Below are positions 21,977 to 31,207 of a stretch of 64,000 bases of DNA, piece after piece (position 1 is the first letter of the stretch; each line of letters opens with the position of its first letter). This stretch comes from Mesorhizobium_B sp963522145 (lineage in GTDB: Bacteria; Pseudomonadota; Alphaproteobacteria; Rhizobiales; Rhizobiaceae), in the NCBI GenBank assembly GCA_963522145.1, contig CAUQXI010000011.1, positions 1 to 64,000 of the forward strand, written 5' to 3'. A program made the translations under genes and the position numbers. Below the pieces are notes generated by a model. It was not told where the DNA came from and did not search any database. It saw nothing but the letters and a program-made list of their open reading frames with translations.

Positions 21977-23377
21977 ATGTTTCTTTCGGTCTTCGACCTC
22001 TTCAAGATCGGCATCGGCCCTTCAAGCTCCCATACGATGGGACCGATGACGGCGGCCGCGCGCTTTCTGGACGAGATCGCCTCAGGCGACTGGCCTCGCC
22101 CCGCTGGAGCACAGGTCGAGCGACTGACGGCCAGCCTGCACGGCTCGCTGGCCTTCACAGGCGTTGGGCACGGAACGGACCGTGCGGTCATTCTCGGCCT
22201 GACGGGAGAAACACCCGTTTCCGTCGACCCCGACAAGAGCGATGCGACCGTCGAAAAGGTAAGGCAGGAGAAGCGCGTATCGCCTCCCGGCCATCCGTCC
22301 TATCGCTTCGATCCTGCCACCGACCTTGTTCTGGACAAGCGCGTTGCGCTGCCCGGCCATGCGAACGGCATGTCCTTCTCCGCCTTCGATGGGCAGGGTC
22401 GGCTGCTCCTGAAGCGCATCTTCTATTCGGTGGGCGGCGGCTTCGTGGTGTCCGAAGAGGAACTGCAAAGACGCAAGAACAGCACGGCGAAGCCGAGCGG
22501 GCCGCGCGTTCCTTACCCCTTCGCCTCGGCACGCGAGATGCTAGACATGGCCGCGCGAAGCGGGCTCTCGATCGCCGAGATGAAGCGAGCCAATGAAGAG
22601 GTCCACGTTTCAGGCGAACAGCTCGATGCCGGCCTCGACGCCATCTGGAACGCGATGCGCGGCTGCATCGAGCGCGGGCTCTCGCAGGAAGGCATCATGC
22701 CCGGCGGATTGAAGGTGCGCCGCCGTGCGCGTGGCCTGCATGACAAGCTGCAGGACGAGTGGCGGCGCAACCGGCCCAACCCGCTGCTCGCCAATGACTG
22801 GCTGTCGATCTACGCCATGGCCGTGAACGAGGAGAACGCCGCCGGCGGGCGCGTGGTGACAGCACCCACCAATGGGGCCGCCGGAACGTTGCCCGCGGTG
22901 CTGCGCTACTGGCTGCACTTCCACGACGAGGCGGACCAGGCATCGATCCGTGAGTTCCTGCTCACCTCCGCCGCGATCGGCGGAATCATCAAGACGAACG
23001 CCTCCATCTCCGGCGCGGAGGTCGGCTGCCAGGGCGAGGTCGGCTCCGCGTCGGCCATGGCGGCGGCGGGCCTCTGCGCGGTGATGGGGGGTTCGCCAGA
23101 GCAGGTGGAGAACGCCGCCGAGATCGCGCTGGAGCATCACCTCGGCATGACCTGCGATCCTGTCGGCGGCTTGGTCCAGGTGCCCTGCATCGAACGGAAC
23201 GCGCTCGGCGCGGTGAAGGCAGTCACCGCCGCATCGCTCGCCTTGAAAGGCGACGGCACCCATTTCGTGCCGCTGGATGCGGCCATTGAGACCATGCGCC
23301 AGACCGGTCGCGACATGAACGAGAAATACAAGGAAACCAGCCTCGGCGGGCTGGCCGTCAACGTGGTCGAATGCTGA
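21977..23377 (+). CDS. sdaA: L-serine ammonia-lyase, iron-sulfur type
   Basis: The enzyme deaminates L-serine to pyruvate and ammonia. The 466-residue product is the single-chain form, with an N-terminal beta domain (FDLFKIGIGPSSSHTMGPM) and a C-terminal alpha domain that carries the iron-sulfur cysteines (EVGCQGEVGSASAM and MTCDPVGGLVQVPCIERN). The ATG at 21977 starts the conserved MFLSVFDLFKIG block, so the open frame upstream is rejected. It is divergent from the DUF599 gene. Confidence 0.95.
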   Translation: MFLSVFDLFKIGIGPSSSHTMGPMTAAARFLDEIASGDWPRPAGAQVERLTASLHGSLAFTGVGHGTDRAVILGLTGETPVSVDPDKSDATVEKVRQEKRVSPPGHPSYRFDPATDLVLDKRVALPGHANGMSFSAFDGQGRLLLKRIFYSVGGGFVVSEEELQRRKNSTAKPSGPRVPYPFASAREMLDMAARSGLSIAEMKRANEEVHVSGEQLDAGLDAIWNAMRGCIERGLSQEGIMPGGLKVRRRARGLHDKLQDEWRRNRPNPLLANDWLSIYAMAVNEENAAGGRVVTAPTNGAAGTLPAVLRYWLHFHDEADQASIREFLLTSAAIGGIIKTNASISGAEVGCQGEVGSASAMAAAGLCAVMGGSPEQVENAAEIALEHHLGMTCDPVGGLVQVPCIERNALGAVKAVTAASLALKGDGTHFVPLDAAIETMRQTGRDMNEKYKETSLGGLAVNVVEC

Positions 23378-23465
23378 GCCGCTGATGCGGCATCGGTTCG
23401 TGCGCGGCCTGCCATCTCCGTTGCACAATTGAAGCGTTGACCCGCACCCTTGTTTCTCTGCAGGA

Positions 23466-24932
23466 ATGCGCATGCGCTTCACACGGGTCTTTCTGCTTCT
23501 TCTCGGCATCACGCTCTGCGCTGCCTCGACAGCCATGGCGCAGGACACGGCCGATCCATTGTCGCGCCTGTTGCGCGGCACCACCGACACAGCCGCTCCG
23601 GCGGATGCGAACCGCCGCGTGCCATTCGGCCGGCAGGAGATGCAGCTTTCGTTCGCGCCGCTGGTGGCCCGCACCGCACCGGCGGTGGTGAATGTCTATG
23701 CCTCTCAGAAGCCTCGCGCCGGGCGCCGCTCGCCCTTCATGGACGATCCGTTCTTCGAGCAGCTCTTCGGTCGGCAGATGCCGCCGCGCGCGCAATCCTC
23801 GCTCGGCTCCGGCGTGCTGATCGATCCGGCCGGATGGATCGTGACCAACTTCCACGTCATCAAGGACGCCGACGAGATCAAGGTCGCCACCTCCGACGGT
23901 CGCGAGTTCGAGAGCAAGGTGATGCTGAAGGACGAGTCCCTCGATCTCGCCGTGCTCAAGATCGATTCGACTGCACCTTTCCCGTCCATTCCGATCGGTG
24001 ATTCCGAAGCGCTCGAAGTGGGCGACCTCGTTCTCGCGATCGGCAATCCTTTCGGCGTCGGCCAGACCACCACCAGCGGCATCGTGTCCGCGCTGGCGCG
24101 CACGCATATCGGCGTCGGCGATTTCGGCTTCTTCATCCAGACGGACGCCGCCATCAATCCCGGCAATTCGGGCGGCGCGCTGATCGACATGACGGGCAAT
24201 CTCGTCGGCATCAACACCGCGATCTACAGCCGGTCGGGCGGCTCGATCGGCATCGGCTTCGCCATTCCCGCCAATATCGTCCGCGCCGTGTCGGCCTCGG
24301 CCATGAAGGGCGAGGCGCATTTCGAGCGTCCTTTTGTGGGCGCGATGTTCGAGCAGGTTACGCCGCAGGTGGCTGAAGCGCTTGGCATGGACCGGCCCTA
24401 TGGCGCGCTCGTTTCCGATGTGACGGAGGACGGGCCTGCGGCGAAGGCCGGCCTGCGCGCCGGCGACGTGGTGCTCGCCATGAACGACATCCCGATCCAG
24501 CACGTGGATGCCCTGGGCTATCGGCTTGCCACGCAGGCGATCGGGTCGCGCGCCAAGTTCACGGTGCTGTCGAAGGGGGAGGAGCGTACCCTCGACGTGG
24601 CGCTCGAGCGGCCGCCGGAAGGCAGCGGCGCCGAACTGGTCATCAAGGGCAAAAGCCCCTTCTCGGGCGCGAAGGTCGCCGTCCTTTCCCCGCGCCTCGC
24701 GCAGCGCCTTGGCCTGGGCGAAGACATAGCTGGCGTGGCCGTGCTCGATGTCGCGCCCGGATCACCCGCCGACGAGGTCGGGTTTCAACCGAAGGACATC
24801 GTGCGCGAGGTCAATGGCGAGGCGATCACGTCGCCCGAGCGGCTCAACAAGGTTGCATCGAGCCAGACCCGTCGCTGGCGCTTCACGGTGGAGCGCGACG
24901 GGCGGCTCATTACCCAGATGCTGCGCTTCTGA
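23466..24932 (+). CDS. HtrA/DegP-family periplasmic serine protease with two PDZ domains
   Basis: The 488-residue product has a signal peptide (cleavage likely after ASTAMA, residue 25), a trypsin-like domain with catalytic His130 (VTNFHVIKDADE), Asp160 (ESLDLAVLKI) and Ser235 (NPGNSGGALI), and two PDZ domains (about 280-370 and 400-480). It degrades or refolds envelope proteins in the family model. The TGA overlaps the rarA ATG by one base. An ATG six bases further in is an alternative start. Confidence 0.92.
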   Translation: MRMRFTRVFLLLLGITLCAASTAMAQDTADPLSRLLRGTTDTAAPADANRRVPFGRQEMQLSFAPLVARTAPAVVNVYASQKPRAGRRSPFMDDPFFEQLFGRQMPPRAQSSLGSGVLIDPAGWIVTNFHVIKDADEIKVATSDGREFESKVMLKDESLDLAVLKIDSTAPFPSIPIGDSEALEVGDLVLAIGNPFGVGQTTTSGIVSALARTHIGVGDFGFFIQTDAAINPGNSGGALIDMTGNLVGINTAIYSRSGGSIGIGFAIPANIVRAVSASAMKGEAHFERPFVGAMFEQVTPQVAEALGMDRPYGALVSDVTEDGPAAKAGLRAGDVVLAMNDIPIQHVDALGYRLATQAIGSRAKFTVLSKGEERTLDVALERPPEGSGAELVIKGKSPFSGAKVAVLSPRLAQRLGLGEDIAGVAVLDVAPGSPADEVGFQPKDIVREVNGEAITSPERLNKVASSQTRRWRFTVERDGRLITQMLRF

Positions 24933-26248
24933 TGCCCGACCTTTTCGGCTCCGTCGAAGAGGCGCCGCAAGCCGCGACAGCGCGTCCGCTCGCCGATCGC
25001 CTGCGGCCGAAGAGCCTGGGCGAAGTCGTCGGTCAGGAGCACCTGACGGGCGCGGACGGCGCGCTGACGCGCATGATCGCGTCCGGCACGCTCGGCTCCA
25101 TGATCTTCTGGGGGCCGCCCGGCACCGGCAAGACCACGGTCGCGCGCCTGCTCGCCAACGAGACCGCGCTCGCCTTCGAGCAGATTTCCGCGATTTTTTC
25201 CGGGGTGGCCGATCTCAAGAAGGTGTTCGAGGCTGCCCGCCTGCGGCGCGCAAAAGGGCGGCAGACGCTGCTGTTCGTGGATGAGATCCATCGCTTCAAC
25301 CGTGCCCAGCAGGACAGCTTCCTTCCCGTGATGGAAGACGGAACGGTGGTGCTGGTGGGCGCCACCACGGAGAACCCGTCCTTCGAACTCAACGCGGCAC
25401 TTCTTTCCCGCGCCCGCGTGCTCACCTTCCGCTCGCTTGCGCCCGAAAGTATCGAGAAGCTGCTTTCCCGCGCCGAAGCCGAAGAGGGTCGTCCGCTGCC
25501 GCTCAGCCAGGAGGCGCGCGCCGCATTGGTGCGCATGAGCGACGGTGACGGCCGTGCTGCGCTGACGCTCGCCGAGGAACTTTGGCGGGCAGCCAAGCCG
25601 AGTGAGATGTTCGACGCGGACGCCCTGCAAGCTGTGCTCCAGCGCCGCGCACCGATCTATGACAAGGGGCAGGACGGGCACTACAATCTGATCTCGGCTC
25701 TGCACAAGGCGGTGCGCGGGTCCGATCCCGACGCGGCCCTCTACTATCTCTGTCGTATGCTCGACGCTGGCGAGGCCCCGCTGTACCTCGGGCGGCGGCT
25801 GGTGCGCATGGCGATCGAGGATATCGGGCTGGCCGATCCGCAGGCGCTGGTTGTCGCTAACGCCGCGAAGGATGCCTATGACTATCTCGGCTCGCCGGAG
25901 GGCGAGCTCGCGCTTGCCCAAGCCTGCATCTACCTCGCCACCGCCCCGAAATCGAATGCCGGCTACGTCGCCTACAAGGCCGCCATACGCGCCGCAAAGG
26001 AAAACGGATCGCTGCTGCCGCCCAAGCACATCCTCAACGCGCCGACCAAGCTCATGAAGGATGAGGGCTTTTCCGCCGGCTATTCCTATGATCACGACGC
26101 GCCCGACGCCTTCTCGGGACAGGACTACTTCCCCGAAAAGATGGGCCGCCAGACCTTCTACGACCCGCCTGGACGCGGCTTCGAGCACGAGATCAGGCGT
26201 AGGCTCGATCGCTGGGCGCAGTTGCGCGACGAACGCGGGCGCGGCTGA
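24932..26248 (+). CDS. rarA: Replication-associated recombination protein A (RarA/MgsA)
   Basis: RarA is an AAA+ clamp-loader-like ATPase acting at stalled replication forks. The 438-residue product shows Walker A GPPGTGKT (residues 61-68), Walker B LLFVDEIH (114-120), sensor GATTENPSFE and the C-terminal tetramerisation domain with DYLGSPEGELALAQA. Its ATG shares one base with the stop of the protease gene (TGATG), indicating translational coupling. Confidence 0.96.
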   Translation: MPDLFGSVEEAPQAATARPLADRLRPKSLGEVVGQEHLTGADGALTRMIASGTLGSMIFWGPPGTGKTTVARLLANETALAFEQISAIFSGVADLKKVFEAARLRRAKGRQTLLFVDEIHRFNRAQQDSFLPVMEDGTVVLVGATTENPSFELNAALLSRARVLTFRSLAPESIEKLLSRAEAEEGRPLPLSQEARAALVRMSDGDGRAALTLAEELWRAAKPSEMFDADALQAVLQRRAPIYDKGQDGHYNLISALHKAVRGSDPDAALYYLCRMLDAGEAPLYLGRRLVRMAIEDIGLADPQALVVANAAKDAYDYLGSPEGELALAQACIYLATAPKSNAGYVAYKAAIRAAKENGSLLPPKHILNAPTKLMKDEGFSAGYSYDHDAPDAFSGQDYFPEKMGRQTFYDPPGRGFEHEIRRRLDRWAQLRDERGRG

Positions 26249-26299
26249 AGGGGCAAGGATCGTGTTGACCGTCGCGCTCGGGCGGCGCATCGATCAGCC

Positions 26300-26677
26300 A
26301 TGCTCCATCTTCTTCTTGTCGCCGCCGGCGGCGCGATCGGCGCTTCCGCCAGGCATCTCGTCAACAGCGCCGCGCTGCGCTGGCTCGGCCCGGGCGTTCC
26401 CTGGCACACGGCGGCGATCAACATCGTCGGCTCCTTTGGCATCGGCCTGATCGTGGCATGGCTTGCGCGCCGCGCAGGCGCCTCTCCGGAATTGCGGCTT
26501 TTCCTCGTGACCGGCATCCTCGGCGGCTTCACGACCTTTTCCGCCTTCTCGCTGGACGTCGCCGTGCTTTGGGAGCGGCAGGCGGGATGGCAGGCGCTGC
26601 TTTACGTGCTCCTAAGCGTCGGTGGCTCGTTGATCGCCGTGTTTGCCGGTTTAGCGCTCGCGCGCGCGTCCGGCTGA
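26300..26677 (+). CDS. crcB: Fluoride efflux channel CrcB/FluC
   Basis: The 125-residue product is one protomer of the dual-topology Fluc channel that expels fluoride. It has four membrane spans, the N-terminal GGAIGASARHL, the middle NIVGSFGIG and the pore element GGFTTFSAFSLD. Only one crcB gene is present, consistent with a homodimer. The 51 bases before it are too short and too dissimilar for a fluoride riboswitch. Confidence 0.93.
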   Translation: MLHLLLVAAGGAIGASARHLVNSAALRWLGPGVPWHTAAINIVGSFGIGLIVAWLARRAGASPELRLFLVTGILGGFTTFSAFSLDVAVLWERQAGWQALLYVLLSVGGSLIAVFAGLALARASG

Positions 26678-26680
26678 TGC

Positions 26681-26799
26681 TAGAGCGGCTTCGGTGAATC
26701 GATCTTCACCGAAACCACTCTATCCCTTTGTTATTGCCGCGTTGTCCGACGGCGAAGCAGGCCCGCTTCGCCTGGAAACGCTTTAAGCGCCGGGGCATC
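26681..26799. repeat. Rhizobial-type mosaic intergenic palindromic repeat
   Basis: An imperfect palindrome at 26681-26722 has arms containing AGAGCGGCTTCGGTGAA and its near reverse complement. It is followed by a GC-rich stretch with GTCCGACGGCGAAGCAGG and a second set of short inverted arms (GGCGAAGCAGG with CCCGCTTCGCC). This looks like the RIME-type mosaic elements that occur in many copies in rhizobial genomes. No second copy is in the window, so the assignment rests on resemblance. It fills the whole crcB to rluA-type gap. Confidence 0.6.
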
Positions 26800-27789
26800 A
26801 TGGCAGGCGTCGAGCAGATCACGGTAGAACCAGGCGAGGCGGGGATGCGCCTCGACCGCTGGTTCAAGGCGCATTTTCCCGGGCTGGGCTTCGGCCAGCT
26901 CCAGAAGCTGCTGCGCTCGGGCCAGGTCCGGGTGAACGGCGGCCGAGCGAAATCGGACACGCGGATCGAGCCGGGTCAGGTGGTGCGTGTACCCCCGCTC
27001 AATGTCGATCGCAAAGGCGAGGGTGAGGGCGGAGCGCTGAGCCCGTCCACGGTGCGCGCCGGCGAGGACGGCGAAATCCTCGCCAAGATGCTGATCCACG
27101 AAGACTCGAAAGTGTTCGTCTTCAACAAGCCGGCCGGCCTCGCCGTGCAAGGCGGCTCGGGCGTCTCGCGCCACGTGGACGGCATGTTGGAAGCATGGCG
27201 CAACAAGAAGGGCGAGAAGCCGCGCCTCGTTCATCGGCTGGATCGCGACACGTCCGGCGCGCTGGTAGTGGCGCGCACCCGGCTCGCGGCCATGAAGCTT
27301 GCGGAAGCCTTCCGGGGCAGGGACGCCAAAAAGACCTATTGGGCGCTGGTGCGCGGCGTTCCGAAGAAGCGCGAGGACAAGATCTCCACCTGGCTCGTGA
27401 AAGAGCCGTCCCCCGATGGCGACCGCGTCCGCGTGGCAAAGCACGGCGAGGACGGCGCGGACCATGCCGTGTCGCACTACCGCGTGGTCGAGCAGGCGGC
27501 GCAAGCGCTGTCATGGCTCGAAATGGAGCCTCACACCGGTCGCACGCACCAGCTTCGCGTCCACGCCGCTTTCATCGGCTGCCCGATCATCGGCGACCCG
27601 AAATATTTCGAGGCGGACCAGAACTGGGAGTTCCCCGGCGGCCTCCAGAACCGGCTTCACCTCCACGCCCGCCGCATCGTGATCCCCCATCCAGACCGCG
27701 GCACCATCGACGTCACCGCCGCCATGCCCCCGCATATGCGCCAAAGCTGGAATCTTCTGGGTTTCGACGAGCAAAGCGCGGGCGAGTGA
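26800..27789 (+). CDS. RluA-family 23S rRNA pseudouridine synthase with S4 domain
   Basis: The 329-residue product has an N-terminal S4 RNA-binding domain (MRLDRWFKAHFPGLGFGQLQ, residues 16-35) and the RluA catalytic domain with HRLDRDTSGALV (catalytic Asp about 148) and HTGRTHQLRVHAAFIGCPI. It most resembles RluC in architecture, but I do not assign the exact rRNA target. The ATG at 26800 is used because the frame upstream lies in the intergenic repeat. Confidence 0.92.
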   Translation: MAGVEQITVEPGEAGMRLDRWFKAHFPGLGFGQLQKLLRSGQVRVNGGRAKSDTRIEPGQVVRVPPLNVDRKGEGEGGALSPSTVRAGEDGEILAKMLIHEDSKVFVFNKPAGLAVQGGSGVSRHVDGMLEAWRNKKGEKPRLVHRLDRDTSGALVVARTRLAAMKLAEAFRGRDAKKTYWALVRGVPKKREDKISTWLVKEPSPDGDRVRVAKHGEDGADHAVSHYRVVEQAAQALSWLEMEPHTGRTHQLRVHAAFIGCPIIGDPKYFEADQNWEFPGGLQNRLHLHARRIVIPHPDRGTIDVTAAMPPHMRQSWNLLGFDEQSAGE

Positions 27790-27857
27790 GGGCGCCGCAT
27801 GGCTCGTGGTGCCCTATCACTAGGACCTTCGTCACGCTGACCGAACAGGGACCTGTC

Positions 27858-28229
27858 ATGCGTCTTCAATACCTGATTGCCGCCGCAACTCTCCTCGTCG
27901 GTTCCGCGTCGAGCCCGGTTCTGGCCGAGGTGCTGGAACTCCGTGTGATCGATGCGCAGCCGGTCTTGGATGAAGCAGGTGGCGAACAACGCGTATTCGT
28001 GCGGTTGAGCGCCGAGAGCGAAACGGCCTTCAGCCGGTTCACCCAAAGCCACATCAAGCAGCCGATCAACATCCTTGTTGATGGAAAGGTCGTCGCGACG
28101 CCCTTCATCCACGAGCCCATCATGGCCGGCTTCCCGCTGGGGGGCTTGAACGGGCCTGAGGAGGCAGTGGATTTAGCCGAACGCCTTAGAAGCGGAAGGT
28201 CGGCCATCACCGCGGCATCCGTCGAATGA
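27858..28229 (+). CDS. Small secreted protein resembling the SecD P1-head subdomain
   Basis: The 123-residue product has a clear signal peptide (MRLQYLIAAATLLVGSASSP, cleavage probably after VLA at residue 23). The mature part, ELRVIDAQPVLDEAGGEQRV to FPLGGLNGPEEAVDLAERLR, resembles the periplasmic P1-head fold of SecD with its ...ILVDGKVV and GxxxxEEAxxLAxxL elements. It lacks any membrane domain of SecD. It lies between the RluA gene and the ATP12 gene, in the same direction. Function is unknown; a stand-alone periplasmic module is all that can be said. Confidence 0.6.
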   Translation: MRLQYLIAAATLLVGSASSPVLAEVLELRVIDAQPVLDEAGGEQRVFVRLSAESETAFSRFTQSHIKQPINILVDGKVVATPFIHEPIMAGFPLGGLNGPEEAVDLAERLRSGRSAITAASVE

Positions 28230-28343
28230 GCCTCAGCCTCGCGGAGACGTGTGACTGATCGAGCTCCTGTCTGAAACTCACGGTTTTTTTCGCCACCTTC
28301 GCCGCCTATCTTTGTGCCGAGCTGCTCCTCCCCCGGAAGCCCC

Positions 28344-29138
28344 ATGCGCGATCTCATCTTCGACCTTGAGCAAGGCGCTCATCTTTCCGATCCCGACCCG
28401 AAGCGCCGCGCGCAGATCCAGATGCGGACGCCGCTGCCGAAGCGTTTCTACAAGGCGACCGGCACGGAGCCGGCGGAGAACGGGTTCGCGGTGACCTTGG
28501 ACGGCAAGGTCGCGCTTACACCGGGCCGGGCACGCCTTGTTCTTCCCACTGATGCGGCGGCGCGGCTGGTTGCAGACGAGTTCGCGGCGCAGGGCACCGA
28601 GATCGACCCGGTGTCGATGCCGGTCATGCGGCTCGCCAACATGGCGATCGATGGCGTGGCGCGCGATCCGGGCGCGGTTGCGGACGATATCCTCCGCTTT
28701 GCCTCCTCCGACCTTCTTTTCTACCGTGCCGACGGTCCCGAGCGGCTCGTCGCGCGGCAGGCGCAAGCCTGGGACCCTGTGCTCGCATGGGCGCGTGAGG
28801 CGATCGGCGCGCGCTTCCGTCTGGGCGAGGGGGTGATGTTCGTCGAGCAGCCGCCTGAGGCGATCGAGGCGGTGCGTCGCCATCTGGGCACGCGCACCGA
28901 ACCGTTCCGCATTGCATCGCTTCACCTGATCACGACGCTCACTGGCTCGGCGCTGCTCGCGCTCGGCGTTGAAGCCGGAGCACTTGCTGCGGACGAGGCT
29001 TGGACCGCCGCGCATGTGGACGAGGCCTGGAATGCGGAGCAGTGGGGGCAGGACGCGGAAGCGGTCGCGCGCCACAATAATCGCTGCCGCGACATGAAGG
29101 CGGCGGTCGCTCTGCTGGAAGCGCTCGGGCGAAGCTGA
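28344..29138 (+). CDS. ATP12-family F1-ATPase assembly chaperone
   Basis: The 264-residue product matches the ATP12 family, which binds the F1 alpha subunit during ATP synthase assembly in mitochondria and alphaproteobacteria. Recognisable parts are KRFYK near residue 35, FAVTLDGKVALTPGRARLVLP, the central SSDLLFYRADGPERLVARQA and the late HVDEAWNAEQWGQDAEA. The ATG at 28344 precedes MRDLIFDLEQ and is preferred to one 30 bases upstream. Its presence supports an alphaproteobacterial origin. Confidence 0.92.
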   Translation: MRDLIFDLEQGAHLSDPDPKRRAQIQMRTPLPKRFYKATGTEPAENGFAVTLDGKVALTPGRARLVLPTDAAARLVADEFAAQGTEIDPVSMPVMRLANMAIDGVARDPGAVADDILRFASSDLLFYRADGPERLVARQAQAWDPVLAWAREAIGARFRLGEGVMFVEQPPEAIEAVRRHLGTRTEPFRIASLHLITTLTGSALLALGVEAGALAADEAWTAAHVDEAWNAEQWGQDAEAVARHNNRCRDMKAAVALLEALGRS

Positions 29139-29234
29139 CGCTCTTCGTCCAACTCGCTGCGTCTTAGTCGCGAAAACTGTGCGTTGCAGCCGAGATCGCT
29201 GTTTTCTCGATTCCTGATACATGGTTAGGATGCC

Positions 29235-29278
29235 CCTGAGCCGGCTTCCGGAGGAGCGGAAGGCCGGTTCAGGTTTTG
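29235..29278 (+). terminator. Rho-independent terminator after the ATP12 gene
   Basis: A long stem (29235-29250 with 29257-29273, about 15 pairs with one bulge and one G-T pair) and a six-base GAGGAG loop are followed by GTTTTG. It separates the protease-to-ATP12 gene run from the transporter gene 27 bases on. Confidence 0.65.
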
Positions 29279-29304
29279 CCGCCTGTCCGATGGGAGGATG
29301 ATCG

Positions 29305-31191
29305 ATGGCAGTGACTTCACTGAACGGCGCGGCGCGTCGGGGGATGACGCGCGAGGAAAGGAAGGTGATCTTCGCTTCCTCGCTGGGGACCGTTTTCGAG
29401 TGGTATGATTTCTACCTTTACGGTTCTCTTGCGGCTTTCATCGGCGCGGCGTTCTTCAGCCAGTATCCGGAAGCGACGCGCAACATCTTCGCGCTTCTTG
29501 CCTTTGCGGCGGGCTTCCTCGTACGCCCCTTTGGTGCGTTGGTGTTCGGCCGCATCGGTGATCTTGTCGGGCGCAAATACACCTTCCTCGTCACCATCCT
29601 CATCATGGGCCTCTCGACCTTCCTGGTCGGCATTCTCCCCGGCTCGGCAAGCTGGGGCATCGCGGCGCCCATCATCCTGATCGCCTTGCGCATGCTGCAG
29701 GGCCTCGCCCTTGGCGGCGAATATGGCGGTGCCGCCACCTATGTCGCCGAACACGCGCCGGATGACCGGCGCGGCTTCTACACGTCGTGGATCCAGACCA
29801 CCGCCACGTTGGGCCTGTTCCTGTCGCTGATCGTGATCCTGATCATCCAGGGCTCGATGTCGAAGGAGACTTTCGCAGCATGGGGATGGCGCGTGCCGTT
29901 CTGGGTGTCGGTGCTGCTGCTCGGCGTCTCCGTCTGGATTCGGCTGTCGCTGAGCGAGTCGCCGACCTTCCAGCGCATGAAGGAGGAAGGCAAAGGCTCC
30001 AAGGCGCCGTTGAAAGAAGCCTTCGGCCAGTGGCGCAACGCCCGCATCGCGCTGCTCGCGCTGTTCGGCCTGACCGCAGGTCAGGCGGTGGTCTGGTATT
30101 CCGGGCAGTTCTACGCGCTGTTCTTCCTTCAGAACGTGCTGAAGGTCGACGGCCAGTCGGTCAACATCATGATCGCCATCGCGCTCGCGCTCGGAACGTT
30201 CTTCTTTGTCGGTTTCGGCTGGCTGTCCGACAAGATTGGCCGCAAGCCGATCATCATGGCGGGACTGGCGCTGGCGATCCTGACCTACTTCCCGCTCTTC
30301 AAGGCGCTGACATGGGCTGCCAATCCGGCGCTGGCGACCGCGCAGGAGAATGTCAGGGCGACGGTGACGGCGGCACCCGGCGATTGCAACTTCCAGTTCA
30401 ATCCCGTGGGCACGGCCAAGTTCACAACCTCCTGCGATATCGCCACAGGCTTCCTGGCCCGCAACTCGGTGCCCTATGACATCGTGACCACAGGCGCGGC
30501 CGGCTCGCCGGCCACTGTCAAGATCGGCGACCAGACGATCGAGTCCTACGATTCGGTTGCTGCTGGTGCCGATGCGACCGCGCGCGGCGCGGCCTTCAAC
30601 AAGGCCGTGAGCATGGCTCTGCACCAAGGCGGCTATCCGCTCAACCGCGGTGCGGCCAAGGTCGCCGACCAGAAGCTCGACGCGTTTGTCGCCGCCAACC
30701 CCGAGCTCAACCTTGACGCAGCAGCGATCCGGTCCGGTGAGAAGACCACGGTTGCGACCGATCAGGCCGTCAAGGACAAGCTGCTGACCACAGAGGAAGC
30801 GGCGGGCGCGAGCGACGTCACGATCTACAACGTCGCCGGAGCGGGCACCTATACGATGGTGGCCGATCCGAATGCCGTGAACTGGCCGATGGTGATCGGC
30901 ATCCTGTTCATCCTCGTCCTCTACGTGACGATGGTCTATGGGCCGATCGCCGCGATTCTGGTCGAGATGTTCCCGACCCGCATCCGCTACACCGGCATGT
31001 CATTGCCCTACCACATCGGCAATGGCTGGTTCGGCGGACTGCTGCCAGCGACTGTCTTCGCCATGAGCGCCGCTACCGGCGACATCTACTATGGCCTTTG
31101 GTACCCGATCGTCATCGCGGCCATGTCGCTCGTGATCGGCCTGATCTTCGTTCGGGACACCCTAGGCACCGATCTGCACGCCAAGGACTGA
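29305..31191 (+). CDS. MHS-family MFS transporter with a long extramembrane insert
   Basis: The 628-residue product is a metabolite:H+ symporter of the major facilitator superfamily. It has the N-terminal SSLGTVFEWYDFYLYG, the GRIGDLVGRKY loop 2 motif, GLALGGEYGGAATYVAEHAP and, in the second half, GWLSDKIGRKP. Between membrane span 8 and the last spans there is an approximately 190-residue hydrophilic insert (residues about 336-525) containing two cysteines (GDCNFQF and TSCDIATG). The last four spans follow. I recall similar inserts in some proteobacterial MHS carriers, so this is probably a known subfamily. The substrate is not predictable. Confidence 0.88.
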   Translation: MAVTSLNGAARRGMTREERKVIFASSLGTVFEWYDFYLYGSLAAFIGAAFFSQYPEATRNIFALLAFAAGFLVRPFGALVFGRIGDLVGRKYTFLVTILIMGLSTFLVGILPGSASWGIAAPIILIALRMLQGLALGGEYGGAATYVAEHAPDDRRGFYTSWIQTTATLGLFLSLIVILIIQGSMSKETFAAWGWRVPFWVSVLLLGVSVWIRLSLSESPTFQRMKEEGKGSKAPLKEAFGQWRNARIALLALFGLTAGQAVVWYSGQFYALFFLQNVLKVDGQSVNIMIAIALALGTFFFVGFGWLSDKIGRKPIIMAGLALAILTYFPLFKALTWAANPALATAQENVRATVTAAPGDCNFQFNPVGTAKFTTSCDIATGFLARNSVPYDIVTTGAAGSPATVKIGDQTIESYDSVAAGADATARGAAFNKAVSMALHQGGYPLNRGAAKVADQKLDAFVAANPELNLDAAAIRSGEKTTVATDQAVKDKLLTTEEAAGASDVTIYNVAGAGTYTMVADPNAVNWPMVIGILFILVLYVTMVYGPIAAILVEMFPTRIRYTGMSLPYHIGNGWFGGLLPATVFAMSAATGDIYYGLWYPIVIAAMSLVIGLIFVRDTLGTDLHAKD

Positions 31192-31207
31192 CGCCCGAGC
31201 GGCAATG

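Noticed and set aside
26249..26299. Possible fluoride riboswitch before crcB
   Set aside because: The gap is only 51 bases and lacks the conserved pseudoknot elements of the crcB motif; the gene is also in a run with rarA.
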